DNA of 64,000 nt from Endomychus coccineus (Eukaryota; Arthropoda; Insecta; Coleoptera; Endomychidae), in contig OY294067.1 of assembly GCA_958510875.1 (NCBI GenBank), forward strand, positions 34,398,912 through 34,462,911, read 5' to 3'. The notes under the pieces were generated by a model, which saw only the letters and a list, made by a program, of their open reading frames with translations, was not told where the DNA came from and did no database searches. The number at the start of each line of letters is the position of its first letter. Positions within the stretch are counted from its first letter, which is position 1. This document shows, piece by piece, positions 54,536 to 64,000 of this stretch. The position numbers and the translations under genes were made by a program.

Positions 54536-55070
54536 GTGGAAGAGAACTCATATTACCTTCATTACTAAAGCGGCTAAGAAGAGCTATATGTAAATGTCAA
54601 AGATTACCCGACTATAATTCTTACCTCGTTTTTGTTGAAGACGTTAGAGAGACTTATAGACTGGTACATTAAGGCAGGACCTCTGAAGCATTACCCCTTT
54701 CACGAGGAACAGAATTCTCATCAGGTGGGCAGACCTATCGAGACGGGCCTCCGGATTGGATGGTCCTCAAGATCCTCTTGCTGGTATCCCCTACAACGGG
54801 GGTATACAGATCTCACGGAATCATCTGAGAGATCAACATGCCTCAGCATGGAGAAGCACTGAAGGGTCCAGAACTGCCAGAGTTGTGTTTGACAATGAGG
54901 TAGGCCTAAGGTCTAGCGAGATACTCTCGCTGAGTAGGCAGAGCATCAGGATAATCCACGAGATATTTACAGGTCACGGAAATCTGATGAAATTTAAACA
55001 TACAATGTGGAATCGTCACTCTCTTTCTCTGTGAATGAAAGTGCCTCGGCCTAGGCATCAAGGAACCTCA
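54536..55070 (+). pseudogene. non-LTR retrotransposon relic, RT and C-terminal pieces
   Basis: Plus strand: LTSFLLKTLERLIDWYIKAG, PLKHYPFHEEQNSHQVGRPI and ETGL match the RT opening at 57380-57540 (SLTSFLLRTLEKLIYRHVRD). After a deletion the sequence jumps to VFDNEVGLRSSEILSLSRQS and IIHEIFTGHGNLMKFKHTM, the RNase H end and the LTGH block before the C-terminal Cys cluster of R1/LOA-type elements. So most of the RT is deleted. Confidence 0.65.
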
Positions 55071-56149
55071 ATGGTCCTCCCACCTTGATAATAAACGTGT
55101 TATATTCTAGTTATTCTAGCAAGGTATAATTATTAATTTTGATGCAAAAGCAAGAGCAACTCCTCTCTACTACGTGTGAGATCTAGCACATTGTCATCAT
55201 TATTATTTCCTCCAACATTTCATGTATCGACATTATGGGACCCGAATGACCAGATGTTTCCTAAAAATTACTTTTTTTCAACGTTTCGCATATGTCACGA
55301 TAAAATTGTTCTCGGATCGTGAATCATATAATGAAGTGTAGTTGAGCTTCAAATATTATCCTACATAACAGAAGAGGAGAAAGCACTTCTGGTGCTAAAG
55401 CCATAAAAGTGTCTGAATACGATATCTCCTTTAAAATTATTTATGTTGATATAATCAGTGTCAGTGGATTGCCGTATCCTGCATCCATTTCCAAATAAAA
55501 CCATCAAAATAATTTATGTTGCGTGATGGCGATAACACTAATGAGTTTTATCGTTTGTGCTGAATGTTGATATTTGTTTGCATACCGCAAGTGACAACCG
55601 TTGTTTATCATTTCATTTCATGATCCTGCTACTGAATATTATTTTAATAAAATTGAAATGTGTAAAAATCGAGCATATAACATAAAACGTAATATCCAAT
55701 CATTAGTTTTGAGTTTTTAATTGGGATGATATAAACGTTGGACAGCTATAGTTATTGATAATAAAGTCCAGTCAGCATAAATAGAAACGATCAATATATA
55801 ATTATATATCAATTATAAAAGTTTTTCTTTTTTTTATAAATAGCAACTTGAAAAACTACAATACTTCAAGACAGTTCATAAATAATCTCTCGTTCTTCCG
55901 AATTTTTTCTTTAATTACTTATAAATTTTGCTAACATTGTACAGATGAACAGATAAGTATATTAAACTACTGGTTTGGAGGTGGTGAATGAGTATAGTAA
56001 TAAATAAAGCTCGCTCTATGAAAGAGGAGTATTCTTTGGAAATAAATCAAATAAAAAATCATGGCATTCTTCTGAATGATCAAAGCATCAAACTGTCGAA
56101 ATACGATTCAAATTTTTTGAATAAATACTGTGAAAATCCCAACGATTAG
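55071..56149. other. AT-rich interval
   Basis: Nothing recognised. Confidence 0.4.
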
Positions 56150-57690
56150 ACTTAAATTAGAAATAGGAGGAAGGGAGCAAAGCCTCCTGTTGGCATCAGC
56201 ATACCTACCATATGACCAGATGTGAGCACCGCCACCGCAAGACATACAAACTCTTGCAGAGTATCTCACATCCTCGAAATTCGAAGTCTTATTGGGATGT
56301 GATGCCAATGCACACCACACAATGGGGAGGAGCAAAGACATTAACAAACGAGGTGAAGCATTGGTGGATTTCCTGAGGGCGCACAACCTACAGGTGTGCA
56401 ACCAGGGCAACAAGCCGTCTTTATGACTTTATATAAGTGTGGGGTGGGAGGTCATCGATATCGCGGTATGTACCGGGCGCATTAATGGCCTAGTGCGTAA
56501 ATGGCATGTGGCGGAGGAAGCAAGTTTATCTGACCACATGTACATATGATACACAATCGGATCGTCAGTGGCATTGCCCACAGAGTAGTGAGAAACTACA
56601 AGAGGCCCATGAGGACTGCCCAACGAAGGCACCTACAGTGCAGGAGCTAAACACAACTCAGTCATAATAACAGTCTTTGAAACCTCATGCCCGCTGAAAG
56701 CGAAAAGACAGGGAAGCTCTGCCCCCTGGTGGAGTTCAAAAATGTCAGCAATGAGGGGGACGGTGAGAGGACTGTTCAACAAAGCCAAGCGGACCAGCCG
56801 TACTGGGATAAATATAGCTTGGCACTGACTGTGTATAACAACGCTATCAAGAAAGCGCGAAGGACCTCGTAGAGAAAGTATTGCCAGGGCATAGAGGATA
56901 CGCCCAGCTACGCTAGACTCCACAAGGTACTAGCAGCTGAACCACGACAGAAAGTGGGCTTCTGTGTAAGACCACCAGGAGGATATACCAAAGCAGAAGA
57001 AGAAACGCTGGAGCTGCTGCTCCAACCTCACTTCCCTGGATCACGTTGTGAAAACGACCGTAGTATGACAGAGCCAGAAGATCCCGTATAGCTCAAAAAA
57101 GAGCGCGAAAGAAAAACTGGGCTCTGACTGCGAGTATCACTAACAAATCAAAAGTCAAATGGGCAATAAATTAATTTTAACCATATAAGTCGCCAGGAAC
57201 CGATGGAATACTGCCAACTTTCCTGCAGCAGGCAATCGATATACTGGCCCCTATCCTGAATGAAATGCTGAGAGCCAGCCTGGCACTGAGCTACATACCG
57301 GAAGAGTGAAGAGCGGCAAGGGTGGTATTTATACTAAAGCCAGGGCGAGAGTCCTACGCCCAGCCAAAATCTTCCCGTCCGATAAGTCTAACATCGTTTC
57401 TCCTGAGAACTTTAGAGAAACTGATCTACAGGCATGTTAGGGATAAAACTCTCATGAGAAATCCTCTACATCGCAATCAGTATGCTTACCAAACCGGGAA
57501 ATCCCGTGAAATGGTAGTATACGAGCTAAAAAAGAGAGCATAAAAATCGCTGGAATGCAAAAGAATTGCGCAAGCGAGCTTTCTGGACATAGAGGGAGCT
57601 TTTGATAACACCTCCTTCGAATCAATTAGCCCCGAGGCGTCTATGCAAGATTCCCGCTACCCTATGCGAAAAAAAAATGATTGGGCACTC
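56150..57690 (+). pseudogene. non-LTR retrotransposon, APE endonuclease plus N-terminal RT (R1/LOA-like)
   Basis: Plus strand. Endonuclease: LLLASAYLPYDQ, FEVLLGCDANAHHTMGRSKD (the GCDANAHH..WGS..N motif), NKRGEALVDFLRAHNLQVCN, EVIDIAVCTGRINGLVRKWH and VAEEASLSDHMYI (catalytic SDH). Linker: FETSCPLKAKR and RGLFNKAKRTSR. RT: SPGTDGILPTFLQQAIDILA, VFILKPGRESYAQPK, SRPISLTSFLLRTLEKLIYR, NQYAYQTGKSREMVVYELKK and ASFLDIEGAFDNTSFESI (motif A, Asp kept). It ends in an A-run near 57680 without motif C, so the 3' half is deleted. Several frameshifts and stops. Same family as 54536-55070. Confidence 0.8.
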
Positions 57691-59510
57691 ACCACATTCA
57701 ATCCTGCAAATACCTGATTTTGAACATATTTGAGATAAAGTTTAATAGTTTAATAAAATCTCTTGTGGAAATTAAACAAAAAATTGTCTTATTTTATTTT
57801 ATTAAAATGGATTATCATAGAATAAATAGTTCATCACTATCTCTAATCCAAAATTGATAATTTGTAAATGTAATATTTTGGTTGGTACATTTCGAATGCT
57901 TTCATTCGAATAGAAAATCCGGGGCGTAAATGACGAAAAAAGTATTTTCAAACTGAGTCTTGTTCTCGACAAAATTCAAAACCTCAAGTATGTTTGCCCC
58001 TCTGACACCCATTAAAGGTGAATTGAATAAAATCAAACTGCTGTGTGAATAGTTTATTTGACACAATCCCTTTTCGACCATTGTATAAATTATAGATTTT
58101 CTCTTATAATCAGTCTTGTGTATTTTTTTCAGCAAGTAGTGAAACAAACTTCTACAAAAAGTGGATATTCAGATTTCTCCATTTGATGGCAAGTTGAAGA
58201 AATCACGGAAATGAGTTGTAAATTCATTAGAAAATGAGTTGTAAATTCATTATGTTATTTGAAACATCCTATATTGGTTTACGTAATAGTTTAGAGGAAG
58301 ATATTGACACCAAGTTCGTTTCCATGGACATATCAAAAACTATACAGTTGAAAATCACAATTACGGTGTTATGTTATTTGAAACATCCGATAAAACATCA
58401 TTTTAATCTTGATTTTTGATTACAGTATAATGTAAGCTGCCAAACTTGTAAAAGATATAAGGCCTCAACACCCCTTCTGTGTTCGGTATTGTTAATACAG
58501 ATTGAAAATGTTGCCCACCATATTTTAGTCACCAGCCGCAACTGATTTTAATCTCTTCTAAAAGGCATCATTTGGGCGAATGCGCCTTACGTTCGTAACA
58601 TTTTGTTAAAGAATCGCTTCAGCATAAGTTTGTTTAGACCCAATAAATCGGCATAAATATATATTATGTGAAAGTGTAAGAAAAATCAACGACAAAAAAT
58701 CACAGGTACAGCTTTGTTTGCATAACTCCTTTACTTTTGCTTGGTATATGAATAAGAATGTAGAGAAGTAGCTTCGGTGCACTAATAATGAATTCAGTTA
58801 AATAAAGGTACCCTTGATTCGAATATTTAGGCCACCAAGCTCTATTGTTCTAGTAACGATTATCAGACAACGGCAAGAGAGGGTAGCATATCATAGCAAC
58901 TGAAAACGAGCTTTACTTGATACGTACCGTTAATGATGCGATTGCACCGACGGATCTCCGTTCCGCTATAGCCAACCAGACGTCAGTTGGTGATTCCCAC
59001 AGATCTTCGTAAATCGCGTTGTCTATTATGATGGTCTTTATGTCCATTCATCCTTCCTGTTTTTACTCTCTTTGTCATCTATTGTAATTTTAAATCGCGA
59101 TAGTTTTTTATTATATCCTGTTATTTGTTGCTCTCATAGAACAAACTGTCTGGTGTATTCTAAAGGAGACCGCAATATATTTCACGTTATTATTTCACCG
59201 CCCGGTTTTGTTGGTGAAAAAAGAAACATTTTTGTCTTCAAATAATCTGACAAGAGTGTTTTATGATCAGTGTTGTATTTCATTATTCCGGTTAGTCTTC
59301 GAATTCACGACTATCGGTATATTTGCTCGTTACAGATAAGCTGATAAATTGAAAATGAATACTTACCTATAAGCCATCATTAGCTAACCGCACTGAATAA
59401 AATATAAACTATTTAAAAAAATTATTAAATTAAAAGAGTAGTTTAAAGGGGTGTCATGAGTTCGATAGAGAAAAGTGCAGGAGGTAGGGTGGGTCTAATT
59501 TATGGTTGTA
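57691..59510. other. interval without a recognised gene
   Basis: Contains a small tandem duplication at 58209-58251 (AAATGAGTTGTAAATTCATT twice) and a repeated TTATGTTATTTGAAACATCC at 58250 and 58370. Otherwise AT-rich with no recognisable gene. Confidence 0.45.
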
Positions 59511-59515
59511 GGAAC

Positions 59516-60420
59516 CAGTGGCGGCTCGTGAACTTTTTGAGAGAGGAGGCTGGACGTAAAACGTTTTTGTAAAACTATACTCTATTCAGTCAATTAATTT
59601 AACCTTTGCGCAGCGACCGTACCAGCTACTTCAGTGGCAAAATTAATTGTTACCCAGCAAGAACCAACGTGGAGTTTCTCTTGCCAACAATTTTTTTTTC
59701 GTGCGTTTTTTGTTTTTAATTTTTTTGGAAATTCTAATGTATTTTCTTTTTTTTGGAATTTTTCATATTTTGTTTTCTTTTTATTAATTTCATCAACTTT
59801 TTCATATATTAACGGAATTCTACGGTCTTTAATTTGCGAAAAATGATCAATAACATTATCATAAAATGTATCATTATGTTGTAAGTGTTTTACTAAATCT
59901 TTTTCAATAGATATTAAACTAACATTGTATAAGCGATTTTGGCCCATTGTATTTCGCATGTAAGTTTTAATTCGTTTGAGAGTAGAAAATGGTCTCTCCA
60001 CCGATGCCGACGTGACAGGAATGGTGACTGCCAAACAAAGTAGTTTATAAAACTGAGGTAAAACTTGTTGCAAATCATTATCTATCATATATTTTATCAT
60101 ATAGGCGTGACTATCGTACTGGCCTAAAATATCTTTATCCGAGTATACAACACATACTTCATTGTGCAGTGCTATTTTATCAACAAATTTATATTTTAGA
60201 ACTAAGTTATCTAAAAGTGTATTGGGAAATTCTTTTGAAAAAGATTCGAAAAAACTTCTATTCGTCAAGTCGAAAAACTTCAATTCATGTAAATCGGAAA
60301 ATTGAATCTCAATTTGACCTTTGATAGTATCTAAAATTTCATAAAAAAGTTGTTTCTTGTCTACCAAATTATATGTTTTTCTCCTTTTCGCGGGAGGAGC
60401 CTCATCAGTTGAATAATTTC
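59516..60420 (-). mobile_element. hAT element, 3' half
   Basis: Left end CAGTGGCGGCTCGTG (59516-59530) is a hAT-type terminal repeat. The transposase frame reads inward on the minus strand. No matching right end was found beyond 60420, so the element is 5'-truncated. Confidence 0.7.
59594..60415 (-). pseudogene. hAT transposase, C-terminal part with dimerisation domain
   Basis: A 257-codon frame, open upstream to about 60415 (STDEAPPAKRRKTYNL). The key block is LLCLAVTIPVTSASVERPFS followed by TLKRIKTYMRNTMGQNRL and LYNVSLISIEKDL, the hAT C-terminal dimerisation domain (LA..IP.TSAS.ERsFS.lk.iKt..R..m...RL..l.ll.i). A Lys-rich tail follows (KKKTKYEKFQKK). The catalytic RNase H-like core is missing at the N-terminal side, so it is not a working transposase. 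The frame is intact over its length, suggesting a fairly young truncation. Confidence 0.85.
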
Positions 60421-60601
60421 CAAATAAAATATTAAAATGAAATTATGTATAAGGGAAACTTGAAATTTTATAAATGAGATGTTTTAAACGATCTCTTGAA
60501 TAAATTATATTAGTGAATTTATGTTGTAAAATTTGAAAAATAAGATCAGTTTGTTCAAATATTAATTTAAAAGTATCAAGGAAAACAAAATTCGTGTTTA
60601 T

Positions 60602-60650
60602 TCTGATGATGGCTACTTGGTCGCTTTGATTGTATTTTCAGTGGATAAGA
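60602..60650 (+). repeat. PLE-2 hammerhead fragment
   Basis: TTCTGATGATGGCTACTTGG then a short tail with TTTCAGTGGATAAGA, the PLE-2 terminus. The GAAA half is missing. Confidence 0.5.
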
Positions 60651-63470
60651 GAAAGGGGTGTCATATCCTACCCACTGCGCCATGTCATATGGTGTTAATA
60701 AGACGAGTATAGATTACGAACTGATATATTATGTTATCATACGTGGTGAGATACAGATATCAAAAGTAGATTATAAGTTGCCTATACAATGCATATACAA
60801 CAAAGGGTTTCCTATTTATAATTGAAACGTAATTGATTGGAGTTTCATGACGTTTCATAGATATTATGTTCGGTGAACAATTGATTAGCAATAAGTGAAC
60901 TAACGTAATTTTATGATGTACGGAATCGCTCTTATGGACAGTTCAAAAATTATGGACAGTTATAAAAATATAACGAATCAATCCATCGAATTCAACCAGT
61001 GTCATATTGAAGCTGAAGAAAAGTGGAATGAGAACTTTGTACCTACTTGAACAAAATCGAAATAAAATCGCAACAAGTTCTAGAGCAACAATCTGTAGGT
61101 ACGTAAATATAAGTCATCAGTAATAAGACAAATTTACAAAGGATTCGAGTGCCAAGTTGCTCAGCCATTTCACAATTCTTGTAGGTGAACAGATTCTATA
61201 CCCGGGCACAGTGCATTCTAGAAATACGCGATTCCGTTATTCGTTTGTTCTGCTGAATATGCAATGAGACATACAAAGATACCTATTTTTATCAGTGTCA
61301 GCGGTGATTTATGAGTAATATTAACAAACTTGTGTATTAATTAGCATATAATATAAAACCTCTTTAACAGGAGTAGAGGGTAAGAATATGTATGATATAA
61401 ATTATACGGAAGTCGCCATTTTAAGCGCCTATGAACAATTACAATTTATCGAAATATGTAAAATATAACTTTAAATGAGCACTGAATTAAAAAGCTTGCC
61501 ACAGTTGATATTTGGTTCAATTTTTCAGTTTTTCCAATACAGTACAACATAATTATGGTTTGTTATCTTTGGTAACGTTACGTCACTGCGTAATCGGAAA
61601 CATGAGTCGGCCACTTCTAACGACCCGCCCGGACATATACTTATACAGCCAATGCTCCTTCCTGGGGTTTCCTATTCGTAGATGAGGCATTTCCGAGTAT
61701 CTTATATTGTGTTTCAAAGAAATGAGATCATCATTGTCTTGTGTTTCTTGATTCAAAATGTAAATAATATTAAACCTGTCCCAAAAAGGTTAGGGAATCG
61801 ATATGGTTAATGAATTTTCTAGTCTAATTATCTTAGACTAATATATCCATATCATTGTCGTTCGCTATTTAGATCTCACTTATAAGACCATGACACTTTT
61901 TTAAATTGGCATGCTGTTAACATTGTTTTGTGCCACACTGAATATTAAATATCTATCTGTATTTATATGATGTAACAAAAACTTGACAATAGACAATTCA
62001 AATACATAAGCACAAAGGATGGTGGTTCCTTCGCTGTAAATCGAATAGTTAAAAAACCTATTCTTGTTTTTTGTGCTACTATTTATTCAGTTATGAGCTT
62101 ACGACATGATATAGAGAAAACTTGATTTAGAAACTGATACGAATGGCGTGCATCTGAAATAGAAACACAACAAAGGAAAAGAAATATCTAAAATTTTTCG
62201 TAAAGTTAATTCCATTTTATACTGCTTTCACCGTCAATTACTTGGGAAACTCTCTTTATAACAAGCAACATTTTAACGATAAGTTTGTTCAGAAACTCGA
62301 AGTTTTGTATAGAACTATAAGTTGGGTAAATGTTATTAAAGAGGATGCAACACCCACCAAGCATTTCAGCTTTAATACATAATAGCAGCGAACAATAGCT
62401 CGTGAACAGTCAGGAGAAAGTACGAAGTTAGTTAAGCATTGTTCAACAATTGATTGACAGAAAACTGAAACAATAAAGTACCCAAAAAGTTTTGTTCGTA
62501 TCGATAGAGTTTTAATGGGGCTTTCGCGAAACATTTCCATCAGAGAGTTCAGCATCAGCTGCATGCCCTTTTATCGTATTTTGGGGGTCAAACAGATCCA
62601 TAGGTATATATAGTTATATATAATTATTCCTCGAATTTCGTTCACTTATTAATTAATTCAAATTGGCTAATGAAATGTGAATAGAACTGAAATTCACACT
62701 TGATACAATATATTAACAATTATATCACTACGTAATCATGAAGAAAGCCTTAAACAATCTGAATTCCTGAATATTAAGTCAGCCTGTTCATGTATGTACA
62801 GCTTAAAACCTTTGTACGTTCAAGTACCATTTCTTCACCCGAAGAAGCTTTAGGAGGGCGAAACATTTCGTGCTTTTTGTTTTAAAAAAAAAAGTTTATT
62901 TGGGAATTTTTCTACAATGCATTTTCAAGTGTACTTAGTGTTTATTTATAATGAGTTATTGTTTTATTATTTTTCAAAAGGGAATTTTTTTTTTCGGGGT
63001 TTTATTAATAATATGCTATAAAGAGTTCTCCCCGAGAAATTAACAATTATGATGAAGTGTAGTCTGCTTCAGCAAAGTGATTGTTCCATACCCGAGGAGT
63101 TTCTGGTAGGAATGAATTTATTTCGTCTTATCACTGTGATCCATGCTTTTTGCGCCGAATCTTTGGGAAAGCGATTCCCTGAAGTTCTAATGGTGCTACT
63201 GCTCCAATATAGCGCTGTGTCATTTTTAAAAGAGAAGTTCAAAATATCACAAGCACCAATATAAACACCAATTTAACAACGCTTAACAACACCATCCTGA
63301 TCTCCACTAGCAGCAGCACCACCTACGTTGTGCTTGCGAGAATACATGCCATTATTCAAGGATCTTGTTGTCTCATTATTCTTGGCCATAAGTAAATAGT
63401 TTTGTGACCGTGAGCGGAGGAGCCCTTCTAATTAATGAGTTGAGGCTTGTTGCCAGATGTACTATTATTC
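60651..63470. other. interval without a recognised gene
   Basis: AT-rich, 2.8 kb. Short open frames at 62289-62564 (minus) and 63049-63264 (plus) have no recognised domain. Near 62838-62875 GAAGAAGC...GGGCGAAACATTTC resembles the core of a degraded PLE hammerhead. Confidence 0.4.
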
Positions 63471-63474
63471 CCAT

Positions 63475-64000
63475 TACGAGGGCAAGGTGAATAGTCCCTG
63501 AAAAAGAAAACAGATGGCACCCCAATCAAAAATTCCATTAAGCATTTGTGATGGACCATCTTCAACTAGAACACATTAAAATTTTCAGACTGATAAGTCA
63601 TTCGGTTCTGATTTGACACCCATCGAAAGTAAGCAACCTCAAAGATTTGTGTAAAAATGGAAAATCTGAATTTCGCGACTTGATTAAACATTATTTCTTG
63701 CGTGGAAAAAACATTACGCAAACCGAAGCATCGCATTTAAACATTATGGGGACTCTTCATCATCGATTGGAACGATTCAAGAGTGGTTTACTGATTTTCG
63801 TTATGGTAGTATGACCAGAGAGAACACCGAACGTTCTGGTCATGCAATTGAGGTTACAACGCCAGAAATCGTTGATATAATCCATGGTATGATATTGGAC
63901 GATCGGCGAGTTAAAGTGCACGAGATTGCTGAGGCTATGAGCACCTCAACCGAAGTGGTACAGAACATTTTTCTTAAATCTTCTAATATGAGAGGGCTAC
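63475..64000 (+). mobile_element. mariner element, 5' part, running off the window
   Basis: Starts at TA (63475-63476) with CGAGGGCAAGG and the GTCCCTGAAAAA, ACAGATGGC leader shared with the other two mariners in the window. The transposase follows from about 63640. Confidence 0.85.
63642..64000 (+). pseudogene. mariner transposase, N-terminal part (incomplete)
   Basis: KNGKSEFRDLIKHYFLRGKN and ITQTEAS, then a small deletion near 63730 shifts the frame, after which KHYGDSSSSIGTIQEWFTDF, RYGSMTRENTERSG, HAIEVTTPEIVDIIHGMILD and DRRVKVHEIAEAMS continue the two helix-turn-helix motifs. The frame has no ATG at the usual place (ATG of MGKSEF reads AAT). The catalytic domain is beyond the window. 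Confidence 0.85.

Noticed and set aside
62289..62564. 91-codon minus-strand frame
   Set aside because: Continuous but without recognisable family features; not enough to call a gene.
1..64000. CRISPR arrays, operons, riboswitches or prokaryotic signals
   Set aside because: No regularly spaced short repeats with unique spacers, no gene clusters, and the element set is eukaryotic.

Overview
This window looks like repeat-rich, AT-rich DNA from an arthropod genome, most likely an insect. The evidence is the mix of elements: mariner, piggyBac, hAT and Mutator-like DNA transposons, several non-LTR retrotransposons, a Helentron-like element, and at least three families of Penelope-like elements (PLEs). 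I found no convincing host gene, no structural RNA gene and no prokaryotic feature. Long open frames are few, and nearly every recognisable coding stretch is a broken transposon protein. The labels PLE-1, PLE-2 and PLE-3 are local to this annotation.

Layout. 1-110: tip of a mariner. 805-4250: piggyBac relic on the minus strand, split by a 1.5-kb solo LTR with 4-bp target duplications. 4740-8050: two fragments of non-LTR retrotransposons with a 134-bp tandem repeat between them. 8190-9705: PLE-1 copy carrying a foldback insertion with 9-bp target duplications; it abuts a THAP-domain element (9704-10073). 13000-14800: PLE-1 fragments, one complete insertion with a 12-bp target duplication inside a tandemly duplicated host sequence. 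15420-18400: two minus-strand LINE relics. 21570-23265 and 26235-28910: PLE-2 copies in tail-to-tail and head-to-head arrangements, one split by a Helentron-like endonuclease element (27084-28111). 23977-24979: Mutator-like transposase relic. 29270-29840: large foldback. 31040-32786: mariner with a secondary insertion. 34164-34652: TTAA-bounded MITE. 35190-36560: two convergent LINE tails. 37070-39100: PLE-1 ends, second THAP element, small foldback. 40731-41832: second Helentron-like copy, inverted. 42118-44500: LINE relics. 45600-47060: PLE-1 with reverse transcriptase and GIY-YIG parts, split by a hAT-like insertion. 49735-52265: PLE-1 next to the best preserved PLE (PLE-3). 54540-55070 and 56150-57690: non-LTR elements with endonuclease, reverse transcriptase and C-terminal parts. 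59516-60420: hAT transposase C-terminus. 63475-64000: start of another mariner.

How it fits together. The most informative thread is the PLEs. PLE-1 and PLE-2 each carry their own hammerhead ribozyme in the terminal repeat, on the same strand as the GIY-YIG reading frame in the copies where this can be traced. One PLE-1 ribozyme (8298-8339) has all its core bases and all three stems. Copies end in inverted 5' fragments, a known habit of PLEs, and this makes long palindromes. Nested insertions (LTR in piggyBac, foldback in PLE-1, Helentron in PLE-2, unknown sequence in mariner) give a relative order of events. The remaining long stretches are AT-rich and show nothing I recognise.
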